Shown here one piece after another: positions 1-7,500 of a stretch of 64,000 nucleotides of DNA. Each line of letters begins with the position of its first letter. Within the stretch, counting starts at the first letter, position 1. Made by a program: the position numbers and the translations under genes. The stretch is from Flavobacterium sp. GSB-24 (GTDB lineage Bacteria > Bacteroidota > Bacteroidia > Flavobacteriales > Flavobacteriaceae). Below the pieces are notes generated by a model. It was not told the origin of the DNA, made no database searches, and saw only the letters and a list, made by a program, of their open reading frames with translations. The stretch is from positions 1,116,001-1,180,000 of the forward strand of contig NZ_AP027043.1 in the NCBI RefSeq assembly GCF_027924665.1, read 5' to 3'.

Positions 1-2
1 AA

Positions 3-560
3 TATTTAATCGTAGGATTAGGAAATATCGGAGCCGAATATGTAAACACCAGACATAATATCGGGTTTAAAGTGCTTGATTTTTTAGCTAAAAAAGAAGG
101 TCTATCATTTGAAACTGTAAAACTCGGTTCAATGGCAGAATATAAGTTTAAGGGAAGAACTTTTTTTCTTTTAAAACCAAACACTTATATGAACTTAAGT
201 GGTAAAGCCGTAAAATATTGGATGGACAAAGAAAACATTCCGTTAGAGAATATTCTTGTCATTACAGATGATCTAAACCTTTCATTTGGAACCATCCGAA
301 TTAAGCCAAAAGGAAGCGATGGCGGTCATAATGGTCTTAAAAACATAAATTTAGTTCTGAATACACAACAATACACTCGTTTTAGATTTGGTATAAGTGA
401 TCAATTTAAAAAAGGGCAGCAAATAGATTATGTTTTAGGAGAGTGGAATGAAGAAGAAGAGTCAAAATTACCAGAACGTTTAGAGACTTCGGCAGAAATT
501 ATCAAAACTTTTGGGACAGCAGGATTAGAAAATACCATGACTACTTTCAATGGAAAATAA
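3..560 (+). CDS. pth: Peptidyl-tRNA hydrolase, 5'-truncated
   Basis: Releases tRNA from peptidyl-tRNA that drops off the ribosome, in the cytoplasm. The frame is open from base 3, and its first residues, LIVGLGN then IG, followed by TRHNIGF about 12 residues on, are the Pth N-terminal signature with the catalytic histidine in TRHN. Most Pth proteins have NPG where this one has NIG. Further family blocks are KPNTYMNLSG, the DDLNLSFG stretch and GGHNGLKN. A GTG at 72 could be read as a start but lies inside the signature, so the true start is before the window. The 185 visible codons mean only a short N-terminal part is missing. The stop is at 558-560. Identification is firm. Confidence 0.95.
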   Translation, partial: YLIVGLGNIGAEYVNTRHNIGFKVLDFLAKKEGLSFETVKLGSMAEYKFKGRTFFLLKPNTYMNLSGKAVKYWMDKENIPLENILVITDDLNLSFGTIRIKPKGSDGGHNGLKNINLVLNTQQYTRFRFGISDQFKKGQQIDYVLGEWNEEEESKLPERLETSAEIIKTFGTAGLENTMTTFNGK

Positions 561-655
561 AGATTTACAAGTGTTTATCTTCTAAAAAAGCAATTTATCG
601 ATTAATTAAATTGAATTATAACGAAATAGTATTTTCTATTCCAAAGTTAAATGTC

Positions 656-663
656 TAAATTTG
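656..663 (+). promoter_or_regulatory. Probable -7 element of the sodA promoter
   Basis: TAAATTTG matches the Bacteroidetes -7 consensus TAnnTTTG. It lies 36 bases before the sodA start, which leaves a leader of about 30 bases. The -33 region is only T-rich (TTTT at 632-635, spacing 20). Confidence 0.5.
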
Positions 664-699
664 GGATAAATTATTATAAACCATAAAAATCCTAATATC

Positions 700-1311
700 A
701 TGGCTTTTGAATTACCACAATTACCTTATGCATATGACGCATTAGAACCACATATTGATGCTCGTACAATGGAAATCCACCATACTAAACATCACAATGC
801 ATATACGACAAATCTTAATGCGGCTATCGCTGGAACAGATTTAGAAGGAAAAACAATCGAGAATATCTTGATCAACTTAGATAAATCTAATGCGGCAGTT
901 CGTAATAATGGTGGAGGTTTTTACAACCACAATTTATTCTGGACAGTAATGTCACCAAACGGAGGTGGATTACCAACAGGAGATTTATTAGAAGCAATTG
1001 AAGCTTCTTTTGGATCATTTGATGAATTTAAAGCAAAATTTGCTAAAGCTGGTGCAACACAATTCGGTTCAGGATGGGCTTGGTTAACAGTTCAAAAAGG
1101 AGGGAAATTAGAAGTTGTAGGTACTCCAAATCAAGATAATCCATTAATGCCAGAAGTTGCTGGAAACGGTGGAACTCCAATCTTAGGAATGGATGTTTGG
1201 GAACATGCTTACTATTTAAACTACCAAAACAGAAGACCAGATTATATTGAAGCTTTCTTTAGTGTAATTAACTGGACAGAAGTAGCTAGAAGATTTGCTT
1301 TAGACAAATAG
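700..1311 (+). CDS. sodA: Superoxide dismutase, Mn-type signature
   Basis: Converts superoxide to oxygen and hydrogen peroxide. The 203-residue length is normal for the Fe/Mn family. The metal ligands are visible as H27 (EIHHTKHH), H77 ([11 protein letters not shown]), D165 and H169 (DVWEHAYY). Second-shell residues favour manganese or a cambialistic enzyme: GGGFYNH near residue 71 and the glutamine of TPNQDNPL near 145 are MnSOD features, whereas FeSODs place the glutamine about 70 residues earlier. There is no signal peptide, so the enzyme is cytoplasmic. It appears monocistronic, with its own -7 element upstream and a strong terminator downstream. Metal preference is inferred from sequence only. 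Confidence 0.95.
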   Translation: MAFELPQLPYAYDALEPHIDARTMEIHHTKHHNAYTTNLNAAIAGTDLEGKTIENILINLDKSNAAVRNNGGGFYNHNLFWTVMSPNGGGLPTGDLLEAIEASFGSFDEFKAKFAKAGATQFGSGWAWLTVQKGGKLEVVGTPNQDNPLMPEVAGNGGTPILGMDVWEHAYYLNYQNRRPDYIEAFFSVINWTEVARRFALDK

Positions 1312-1335
1312 TCTATTCAAAGAAAATAGAATAAG

Positions 1336-1373
1336 AAAAGACGGATGATCGAAAGATTATCCGTCTTTTTTTT
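1336..1373 (+). terminator. Rho-independent terminator of sodA
   Basis: The hairpin AAAAGACGGAT / ATCCGTCTTTT closes on a GAAA-containing loop and is followed by a run of eight T. It separates sodA from the opposite-strand RNA array that follows. Confidence 0.85.
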
Positions 1374-1451
1374 GTCTATATTCTTTTATTTCTCTTTAGT
1401 CTATTTTCTGTAATCTATATTCTCATATCTTTTTTTCTCTTCTAAAAAAAA

Positions 1452-1522
1452 TAAAAAAGGTGGAATTTCTTCCACCCTTTTTGCCCCAAATCTACCATAT
1501 ACTTAACCTACTAATGTTATGG
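1452..1522 (-). ncRNA. Putative small RNA, array copy 1
   Basis: Read on the minus strand, this gives a ~71-nt RNA: a 6-bp hairpin (ACCAUA / UAUGGU) around a 16-20 nt loop, the linker AGAUUUGGGGCAAAAA, then a terminator hairpin GGUGGAA-GAAA-UUCCACC followed by UUUUUU. It differs from copy 4 at a single base within the transcribed part, an A opposite A at the top of the first stem. A -7-like TATATTTA lies at 1528-1535, about 6 bases before the expected 5' end, but a good -33 box is missing. The flank up to about 1600 is nearly identical to the flank of copy 2, so the unit was duplicated together with its promoter region. No ORF of note lies in it. Confidence 0.65.
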
Positions 1523-1630
1523 TGTAGTAAATATATAGAAGGTAGTTTTGTAAAAAAAACTTTTTAGATGAAAGGTAAGTAAATCCGATAAATGGAATGT
1601 AATTAATTGATTTTGTTAGATTTATTACAA

Positions 1631-1701
1631 TAAAAAAGGTGGAATCTCTTCCACCTTTTTTGCCCCAAATCTACCATAAACTTAACCTACTAATGTTATG
1701 G
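1631..1701 (-). ncRNA. Putative small RNA, array copy 2
   Basis: Same plan as copy 1, with a perfect first stem (CCAUAA / UUAUGG) and the same UUUGGGGC linker. The terminator hairpin GGUGGAA / UUCCACC carries a GAGA loop where copies 1 and 4 have GAAA. Both are GNRA tetraloops when read on the minus strand, which supports that orientation. The -7-like TACATTTA is at 1707-1714. A TTTG lies 15 bases upstream of it (shorter than usual), and a TTTT at the normal 20-base spacing. The distance to copy 1, measured at the GCCCC core, is 179 bases. Confidence 0.65.
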
Positions 1702-1813
1702 TTTAGTAAATGTATGGAAGGTAATTTTGCAAAAAAAACTTTTTAGATAAAAGGTAAGTAAATCCGATAAATGGAATAATCTGTTGTGATGTAAATACTT
1801 AAGTGTATTAACG

Positions 1814-1884
1814 AATAAAAAATCGGATTTTAATAAGCTTTTTTTTTGCCCCAATTTATTATAAACTTAATGTACTAATGTCTT
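1814..1884 (-). ncRNA. Decayed copy 3 of the small RNA array
   Basis: This unit keeps the TTGGGGCAAAA core (plus-strand GCCCC at 1848) and parts of the loop (CATTAGTA and TTAAGTTTAT on the minus strand). The first stem no longer pairs, and the terminator palindrome is replaced by an AT-rich sequence without a good hairpin. Spacing to copies 2 and 4 is 186 and 177 bases. It is best read as a degenerate member of the array and is probably not a functional transcript. The boundaries are approximate. Confidence 0.4.
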
Positions 1885-1993
1885 TGAATATATGTATGGA
1901 AAGTGTTCTCTGAAAAAACTTTGTAGTTAAAGGGAATAATTCGATCAAGATAAAGGTAATCTCTTGTTTTAGAAATATTTGAGTTTATTCCAA

Positions 1994-2065
1994 TAAAAAA
2001 GGTGGAATTTCTTCCACCCTTTTTGCCCCAAATCTACCATAAACTTAACCTACTAATGTTATGGT
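1994..2065 (-). ncRNA. Putative small RNA, array copy 4 (best promoter)
   Basis: This is the most complete copy. The minus-strand transcript would begin at about 2065 with ACCAUAA, pair it with UUAUGGU (7 bp, 16-nt loop CAUUAGUAGGUUAAGU), continue through AGAUUUGGGGCAAAAA and end in GGUGGAA-GAAA-UUCCACC plus six U. A consensus promoter sits at exactly the right distance upstream (2070-2101). The gene follows purF on the same strand, so its terminator would also stop purF read-through. No protein is encoded. Rfam covariance models such as Flavo-1 and published flavobacterial sRNAs should be compared, because I cannot tell from here whether the family has already been named. Confidence 0.75.
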
Positions 2066-2069
2066 CTCT

Positions 2070-2101
2070 CAAAAGTATTGTAGCTTTTCAATTTCACCAA
2101 A
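2070..2101 (-). promoter_or_regulatory. Consensus promoter of small RNA copy 4
   Basis: Minus-strand TTTG (2098-2101), 20 bases, then TACTTTTG (2070-2077). This is a full match to the flavobacterial housekeeping promoter. The predicted start, 5-7 bases on, falls at the foot of the first hairpin of the RNA. Confidence 0.75.
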
Positions 2102-2165
2102 CAAACAGGATGAACGGCAAAAAAAACCGATGAAATGCACTATTTAACCTTTTGTTAATACTTTT

Positions 2166-4064
2166 TTAATAAGCTCGAGCGTCTTTTCCTTCGTAAAAAT
2201 TCATAAAGGCACGATTTACAACTCTATTTCCGCCAGGAGTTGGGTAGTCTCCAGTGAAGTACCAGTCACCTAAATTTTTAGGACAAGCTTTGTGAAGATC
2301 TTCTACAGTTTGGAAAATAATTTTCACTTCAGCATTGATTTCTGGAGAGCTTAACATTTCTGCAATTTTATCTGAAATCTCCTCATCTGTAAATTGATCG
2401 TAAATTTCTGTTACATAATTTACAACATCAGAATCTGAGAAATTTTCTTGTGCTTTACATTTAGCATAAACTTCATCTACTATATGGTATAAGTTTCTTT
2501 CTTTTAATAAAGCAAGTGCTGCTCTAAAGGCAACTAAACCTTCTAGTTTTGCCATGTCAATTCCGTAACAATCTGGGTAACGAATTTGAGGTGCAGATGA
2601 AACAATAACAATACGTTTTGGTTTTAAACGATCCATCATTTTAATGATGCTCATTTTTAATGTAGTACCACGAACAATACTGTCGTCGATAATAACTAAG
2701 TTATCTTCTGGTTTAATTACGCCATATGTAACATCGTAAACGTGAGCTACTAAATCATCACGGCTGCTGTCTTCTGTAATAAAAGTTCTAAGTTTAGCAT
2801 CTTTAATAGCAACTTTCTCTGTACGTATTTTTACAGCTAAAAGCTCCTGAAGTGTTTCGGCAGTCAGTGTATTTCTGTTTTCTAAAATATAATTGTTTTT
2901 TCTCTGATTCAAGAAATCCTGTGCAGCTTCAACTAAACCATAAAATGAAGTTTCAGCAGTATTTGGAATATAAGAGAAAACAGTATTGTCTGTATCGCTG
3001 TCAATTGCTTTAAGAACAGCAGGTAAAATTAATTTCCCTAAATTTTTACGTTCTTGATAAATTTCAGCGTCACTTCCTCTAGAAAAATAAATTCTTTCAA
3101 ACGAACAAGCTTTTTTAACGGTTGGTTCCAAGATTTGATTCATAGAAACTTTACCGCTTTTCTTAATGATTAAAGCATTTCCTGGTTCAATTTCCTGAAC
3201 GCTTTCAAAAGGTACATTAAATACAGTTTGAATAACTGGTCTTTCAGAAGCTACAACAACTACTTCGTCGTCTTGGTAAAAATAAGCTGGACGAATTCCT
3301 GCTGGATCTCTAAAAACAAAAGCATCACCGTGGCCCAATAAACCAGCCATTGCGTAACCTCCATCTAAATTTTTAGCTGAACGAGCTAATATTTTAGCAA
3401 TATCCAAACGCTCAGCAATTACTGGAGAAGCTTCTCTTTTTGAGTAACCTTCTGTTTTACAGTCTTGATACAATTGCATTACTTCTTTGTCTAAGAAATG
3501 ACCAATTTTTTCCATTACCGTAACAGTATCCGCCATTTCTTTTGGATGCTGTCCAAGTTCAACTAGGTTTTCAAAAAGTTCTTTAACATTGGTCATGTTG
3601 AAGTTTCCTGCCAAAATCAAATTACGGTGCATCCAGTTGCTTTGACGTAAAAATGGGTGAACGCTTTCGATGCTGTTTTTCCCAAAAGTTCCGTAACGAA
3701 CGTGTCCTAAAAACAATTCGCCAACGTAAGGAATTTGTGATTTTATTTTATTGATGTCGTCACCAATTTCAGGCTGTGCTTTTAATTCTTCGCTGATTCG
3801 CTCATTGATTTGTTTAAAAACATCTTGTATCGGCTGTGCATGATTAGAACGAACTCTGCTGATGTAGCGTTGTCCAGGTTCTACATCCAATTTAATGCTT
3901 GCAAAACCAGCACCGTCTTGTCCACGGTTGTGCTGTTTTTCCATCATTAAATACATTTTCTGAATTCCGTAGAAAGCAGTTCCGTATTTTTCTTTATAAT
4001 ATTCAAGCGGTTTAAGAAGTCTAACTAAGGCTATACCACATTCGTGTTTTAAAGCGTCGCTCAT
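2166..4064 (-). CDS. purF: Amidophosphoribosyltransferase, large PurF-type
   Basis: PurF transfers ammonia from glutamine to PRPP, the first committed step of purine synthesis. Residues 1-8 precede C9 of HECGIA, which would become the N-terminal nucleophile after propeptide removal. The class II amidotransferase domain continues through HVRYGTFG (121-128), GNFN (153-156) and RDPAGIRPA (252-260). The PRPP-binding loop VIIDDSIVRGTT is at 457-468. At 632 residues it is about 120 longer than classical PurF, with extra sequence between the domains and at the C-terminus. As I recall, Bacteroidetes often carry such a long form beside a shorter PurF, so this may be the second enzyme. It lies downstream of a PfkB kinase on the same strand, but a terminator separates them. 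Confidence 0.88.
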   Translation of the reverse strand: MSDALKHECGIALVRLLKPLEYYKEKYGTAFYGIQKMYLMMEKQHNRGQDGAGFASIKLDVEPGQRYISRVRSNHAQPIQDVFKQINERISEELKAQPEIGDDINKIKSQIPYVGELFLGHVRYGTFGKNSIESVHPFLRQSNWMHRNLILAGNFNMTNVKELFENLVELGQHPKEMADTVTVMEKIGHFLDKEVMQLYQDCKTEGYSKREASPVIAERLDIAKILARSAKNLDGGYAMAGLLGHGDAFVFRDPAGIRPAYFYQDDEVVVVASERPVIQTVFNVPFESVQEIEPGNALIIKKSGKVSMNQILEPTVKKACSFERIYFSRGSDAEIYQERKNLGKLILPAVLKAIDSDTDNTVFSYIPNTAETSFYGLVEAAQDFLNQRKNNYILENRNTLTAETLQELLAVKIRTEKVAIKDAKLRTFITEDSSRDDLVAHVYDVTYGVIKPEDNLVIIDDSIVRGTTLKMSIIKMMDRLKPKRIVIVSSAPQIRYPDCYGIDMAKLEGLVAFRAALALLKERNLYHIVDEVYAKCKAQENFSDSDVVNYVTEIYDQFTDEEISDKIAEMLSSPEINAEVKIIFQTVEDLHKACPKNLGDWYFTGDYPTPGGNRVVNRAFMNFYEGKDARAY

Positions 4065-4110
4065 TGTTTTTTGTATTTGTGTTGTTGTAAGTTGTGTGTA
4101 TTAACGTAAT

Positions 4111-4138
4111 AAAAAAGCCCCGTTTTATCGAGGCTTTT
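4111..4138 (-). terminator. Terminator between the PfkB kinase and purF
   Basis: On the minus strand, AAAAGCCTCG / CGGGGCTTTT (one mismatch) is followed by six T. It lies just after the kinase stop and before purF, so purF expression needs read-through or its own promoter. Confidence 0.75.
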
Positions 4139-4143
4139 GCGCA

Positions 4144-5067
4144 TTATATTTCTATGTCAAACTGAGTTAACGACTTAAATTGCTGTAATCGAATCGCTAC
4201 TTCTCCTTTACTTAATGTTTCCATCCTTTCAGTTCCAAATTTCTCTACGCAGAACGAAGCTAAATTTGAGCCGTAAATAATTGCATTTTTCATGTTGCCA
4301 AACGAAATGTTTTCGCTTTGCGCAATAAATCCTGAGAAGCCACCTGCAAAAGTGTCTCCAGCTCCAGTTGGATCAAAAACCTCTTCTAATGGTAGAGCAG
4401 GTGCAAAGAATACTTCTCTGTTGTGGAATAAAAGTGCTCCGTGTTCTCCTTTTTTGATCACCACATATTTTGGTCCCATATCTTGGATTTTGGCAGCAGC
4501 TTTTACTAATGAATATTCACCAGAAAGTTGTCTTGCTTCTTCGTCATTGATTGTAATAACATCTACACGTTTAATAACGTCTAATAATTCTGGAAGAGCG
4601 CAGTCCATCCAAAAGTTCATTGTGTCTAAAACAACTAATTTTGGTTTTTTCTCCATTTGATCTAAAACACTGCTTTGTACCAACGGATGTAAGTTTCCTA
4701 ACATCACAACATCAGCATCTTTATAGTTTTGAGGAACTTTTGGCTGAAAATCAGCTAAAACGTTTAGCTCAGTAACCAATGTATCTCTAGAGTTTAAATC
4801 GTTATGATACAATCCGCTCCAAAAAAACGTTTTACCGCCTTTTACAATTTCGATACCAGAGATATCAATATTTTTTGAAGTCAATAAATCTAAATGTTCT
4901 TGAGGAAAATCGTCGCCAACTACAGAAACTATGGCCGATTGCAAGTTAAAAAATGAAGCTGATAAACCAATATACGTTGCAGCACCACCTAATATTTTAT
5001 CTGTTTTTCCGAAAGGAGTTTCGATCGCGTCGAAAGCAACTGTTCCAACAATCAATAATTTATTCAT
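4144..5067 (-). CDS. PfkB-family carbohydrate/nucleoside kinase
   Basis: A cytoplasmic ATP-dependent kinase of the ribokinase fold. The C-terminal PfkB signature DPTGAGDTFAGGF at residues 232-244 includes the anion hole GAGD (235-238), where D238 is the expected catalytic base. The N-terminal glycine pair GGAA at 27-30 is also typical. Length (307) is normal. The sugar or nucleoside specificity cannot be read from the sequence. Its place next to a purF-type gene suggests ribose or nucleoside metabolism, but this is an inference from context only. A consensus promoter precedes it. Confidence 0.85.
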   Translation of the reverse strand: MNKLLIVGTVAFDAIETPFGKTDKILGGAATYIGLSASFFNLQSAIVSVVGDDFPQEHLDLLTSKNIDISGIEIVKGGKTFFWSGLYHNDLNSRDTLVTELNVLADFQPKVPQNYKDADVVMLGNLHPLVQSSVLDQMEKKPKLVVLDTMNFWMDCALPELLDVIKRVDVITINDEEARQLSGEYSLVKAAAKIQDMGPKYVVIKKGEHGALLFHNREVFFAPALPLEEVFDPTGAGDTFAGGFSGFIAQSENISFGNMKNAIIYGSNLASFCVEKFGTERMETLSKGEVAIRLQQFKSLTQFDIEI

Positions 5068-5090
5068 TTTATGAATTTCGAATTAGGGTG

Positions 5091-5121
5091 CAAAGATACT
5101 CTATAAGTTACAATATTGCAA
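5091..5121 (-). promoter_or_regulatory. Promoter of the PfkB kinase gene
   Basis: Minus-strand TTG (5119-5121), 20 bases, TATCTTTG (5091-5098). It ends 24 bases before the kinase start codon. Confidence 0.65.
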
Positions 5122-5352
5122 CGGTTTAGGTTCTCAAAATTTTCTTAAAAAAATAATATCGATTTCGGATGTAATTATATTGTAAATGAGTGAATTATAT
5201 TTGATTTAATAGAGTGCTTAAAATATGATTTCCAGATTTAAATTGCAAGTTTTATTTTTGAAATATATCTAATTTTATCTGAGCTTTTAAAACAAGTAGT
5301 TTTTCTTTTTCAGATTAAAACGGAATATTTTTTTGAGTATGATTGGCCTTAT

Positions 5353-6255
5353 TTATTTTATGCCTTTAATCCATTTGATGGCATCTTTCATAGGTTCTTC
5401 AGAGTCTGAAAATGCGGTATTGTGACCCAAGTTTGGAAATAATTTATATTCATAATGTTTTCCTTTAGATTTTAATACATCAAGATATTCGATTGATAGC
5501 TTTACCGGGACTTGAATATCTTTACCGCCAAAAATCCAGATTCCTGGAATAGATAATTTAGCTAGAATGTCTTTGGGATCTGTATCAATAAACTCATATT
5601 TATCAGGGTCATTGAATACATGTTTTCTTGCCTCTTCTTCTGAGTGCGTATTCCAGAAATTTTGATCTCCATTGGTGAAAAATTGAAATCTCAATTGTTC
5701 TTTAACCGTTATAAGAGCGCCGCTAAATATTGTCATAAATTTAACTTTGTTGTTTTTTTCTGCGGTCAATGGAATTATCCATCCAGCTTGACTGCCTCCT
5801 ATTAAACCTATTGGTATTTTATCATTTGATAAATATTTAGACAAACTATTTACGGCAGCACTGGCATCTAAAGACAAAAGATTTAGATTGGAGAAATCAA
5901 CATTATTAGTTCCTACTTCAGGTCCGGCATATACACCGCCTGATTCTCCGACTCCGCGTTTGTCATACGTTAAAACTGCAATTCCATTATTAGCTAGAGT
6001 TGTAGCAAAGTTTATCATTCTTTTTTCTTGTCCAGATCCATGAATAATCACAACGGCTGCCTGTATATTTTTCGGTGTAAAAATAGTACCAGAGAGTGAA
6101 ATACCTTCACTAACAAATTTTATTTCCTTCTTAGTAAAGGCTGGCTGGATTGCTGATGCATAACCAGTAACAAAAAACAACAACAATAAAAGAGAATAGC
6201 TGCTTGTTTTTTTTGCTCTTAAAAAGTGTTTGAAAACTAACTTTTTATTTTTCAT
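5353..6255 (-). CDS. Exported alpha/beta hydrolase
   Basis: A serine hydrolase, probably an esterase or peptidase-like enzyme of unknown substrate. Residues about 1-35 form a long signal peptide (basic start, then SLLLLLFFVTGYASA). The oxyanion motif HGSG is at 72-75, the nucleophile elbow GGSQAG puts the serine at 155, the acid is probably D246 (GGKDIQVP), and H278 (NLGHNT) completes the triad. Length (300) is normal. It starts 2 bases after the preceding small membrane protein gene and is the third gene of the ECF sigma operon, so it is probably transcribed with the sigma factor. The substrate is not predictable. Confidence 0.85.
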   Translation of the reverse strand: MKNKKLVFKHFLRAKKTSSYSLLLLLFFVTGYASAIQPAFTKKEIKFVSEGISLSGTIFTPKNIQAAVVIIHGSGQEKRMINFATTLANNGIAVLTYDKRGVGESGGVYAGPEVGTNNVDFSNLNLLSLDASAAVNSLSKYLSNDKIPIGLIGGSQAGWIIPLTAEKNNKVKFMTIFSGALITVKEQLRFQFFTNGDQNFWNTHSEEEARKHVFNDPDKYEFIDTDPKDILAKLSIPGIWIFGGKDIQVPVKLSIEYLDVLKSKGKHYEYKLFPNLGHNTAFSDSEEPMKDAIKWIKGIK

Positions 6256-6257
6256 TT

Positions 6258-6653
6258 TTATAGTTGATATTTCTTATCAAAATAATTCTTTAAAACGCCA
6301 ACCTGAATCAAAATCATGAAAGGAACAATTAAAACAGCATACATGATATTTTTAGAGAAGTGAATTCCCGAAAAAGCAGGTGTAATTTTGTCTGTATATG
6401 CTTTTCCGATTTCCAGATTGTTTTCTGAAACTGAAAAGAAAGATAAATAAAGTACCAAAGCAAATAAGGCTGTTCCAATGAAAATCCAAACGGGTTTAGA
6501 AATCAAAGGCTTGTATGTTTTAAGTTTTCTTTGTTCTAAAACCAGAACTTCAGCCATGATTTTTGAAGTAAAATCTATTGATGGTGACTGCAGTTTGTCT
6601 TCAGCCATCATTTTATCAATAAGGTGTTCTATGTTTTTATCGCTCTCTTTCAT
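6258..6653 (-). CDS. Small two-helix membrane protein, possible anti-sigma factor
   Basis: I recognise no named family in this 131-residue protein. It has a hydrophilic N-terminal part of about 50 residues, a transmembrane helix at 54-73, a short loop and a second helix at 103-121. The gene overlaps the 3' end of the ECF sigma factor gene by 17 bases, which suggests translational coupling. That arrangement and the cytoplasmic N-terminal region are what one expects of an anti-sigma factor, but no zinc-binding (ZAS) motif HxxxCxxC is present, so the role is inferred from context. Confidence 0.7.
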   Translation of the reverse strand: MKESDKNIEHLIDKMMAEDKLQSPSIDFTSKIMAEVLVLEQRKLKTYKPLISKPVWIFIGTALFALVLYLSFFSVSENNLEIGKAYTDKITPAFSGIHFSKNIMYAVLIVPFMILIQVGVLKNYFDKKYQL

Positions 6654-7224
6654 AACATTCTATTATTTCTGGTTCTAACTGCTGTCTCAAAATTACGGCT
6701 AATTTTTGTCTGCTTCTAAATAATTTTACTTTCGCATTGTTTGCCGATATATTCATGATTTTTCCGATTTCTTCCAAATTCTGATCATCAAAATAAAATA
6801 AAGTCAAAAGGAAGTTTTCGTCACTTGGTAATAAATTTAAACATTTTTGAATCGTCTGCTTTCGTTCTTTTTCTTCCAAAGCGCTCAAAGCATTGTCCAT
6901 CGTTTTAATTAAATGGGAAGAAAAATCATCTATAGAAATATTTAAATCGTCTTTTTTACTTTTCTTCAATCTGTCGAGGCAGGTATTATAAGCAATTTTA
7001 TAAATCCATGTTGAAAATTTAGAATCGCCTTTAAATTTAGAAAGAGAACTATAGATCTTGATGAAAGTATCTTGTGCAACTTCTTCTGCCTCCTCTCTGT
7101 TTTTAACCATTTTGAGTGCCAAAGTAAAGATCATATCTTTATAACGATCTACAAGAACGGCAAACGAATTGGTGTCGCCTTGCAGAACTTTGTCGATATA
7201 ATGTTGATCATTTATTGTACTCAT
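6637..7224 (-). CDS. ECF-type RNA polymerase sigma factor
   Basis: An alternative sigma factor of the RpoE-like sigma-70 group, 195 residues. Region 2 covers about residues 20-90 (YKDMIFTLALKMVKNREEAEE, then DTFIKIYSSLSKF and FSTWIYKIAYNTCLDRLKK, all region-2 landmarks). Region 4 runs from about 125 to 180, with the helix-turn-helix around YFDDQNLEEIGKIMNISANN and KVKLFRSRQKL. It is the first gene of an operon with a membrane protein and an exported hydrolase. A near-perfect hairpin lies in the divergent upstream region (7318-7351). Its regulon is not known from this window. Confidence 0.92.
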   Translation of the reverse strand: MSTINDQHYIDKVLQGDTNSFAVLVDRYKDMIFTLALKMVKNREEAEEVAQDTFIKIYSSLSKFKGDSKFSTWIYKIAYNTCLDRLKKSKKDDLNISIDDFSSHLIKTMDNALSALEEKERKQTIQKCLNLLPSDENFLLTLFYFDDQNLEEIGKIMNISANNAKVKLFRSRQKLAVILRQQLEPEIIECYERER

Positions 7225-7317
7225 ATTATATAGGACGACAGTTTGTATGTTTAGGTTACAAGAATTTTAAAAAAATAAATTTCAATTTTTAAACTCCAAA
7301 TTCCAATTGGCTTTCTG

Positions 7318-7351
7318 AACTTGGCCAAAGTTTAAAAACTTTGACCAAGTT
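7318..7351. repeat. 16-bp inverted repeat between the ECF operon and a divergent gene
   Basis: The arms AACTTGGCCAAAGTTT and AAACTTTGACCAAGTT are reverse complements with one mismatch and a 2-base gap. The repeat lies between two divergent genes, about 95 bases from the sigma factor start and 150 from the other gene. It could be an operator, or another member of the palindromic repeats common in this DNA. No T-run follows on either strand, so it is not a typical terminator. Confidence 0.6.
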
Positions 7352-7500
7352 TGTACCGTGAAAATACATTCAAAATTAACTGATTATCAGTGTGTTTTGG
7401 GATTTGGGATTTAAAAATTAAAATTTTTCACTAAAACTTGTAACCTGAATTTGGAAAGCTTCGTCATATGGAGTATCAATCAATTAAAAACGTAAATATT

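Noticed and set aside
1452..2065. Small RNA array on the plus strand
   Set aside because: The plus strand also shows hairpins with short T-runs, but the terminator loop would be UUUC or UCUC instead of GNRA, and the only full promoter lies on the minus strand.
1452..2101. CRISPR-like repeat array
   Set aside because: The repeats are about 70 bases with partly conserved 110-base intervals, not 24-48 base repeats with unique spacers, and there are no cas genes. The promoter, stems and terminators fit RNA genes better.
4292..4660. Plus-strand open frame of 122 residues
   Set aside because: It lies inside the PfkB kinase gene on the other strand and its product has no recognisable features; it is an antisense shadow.
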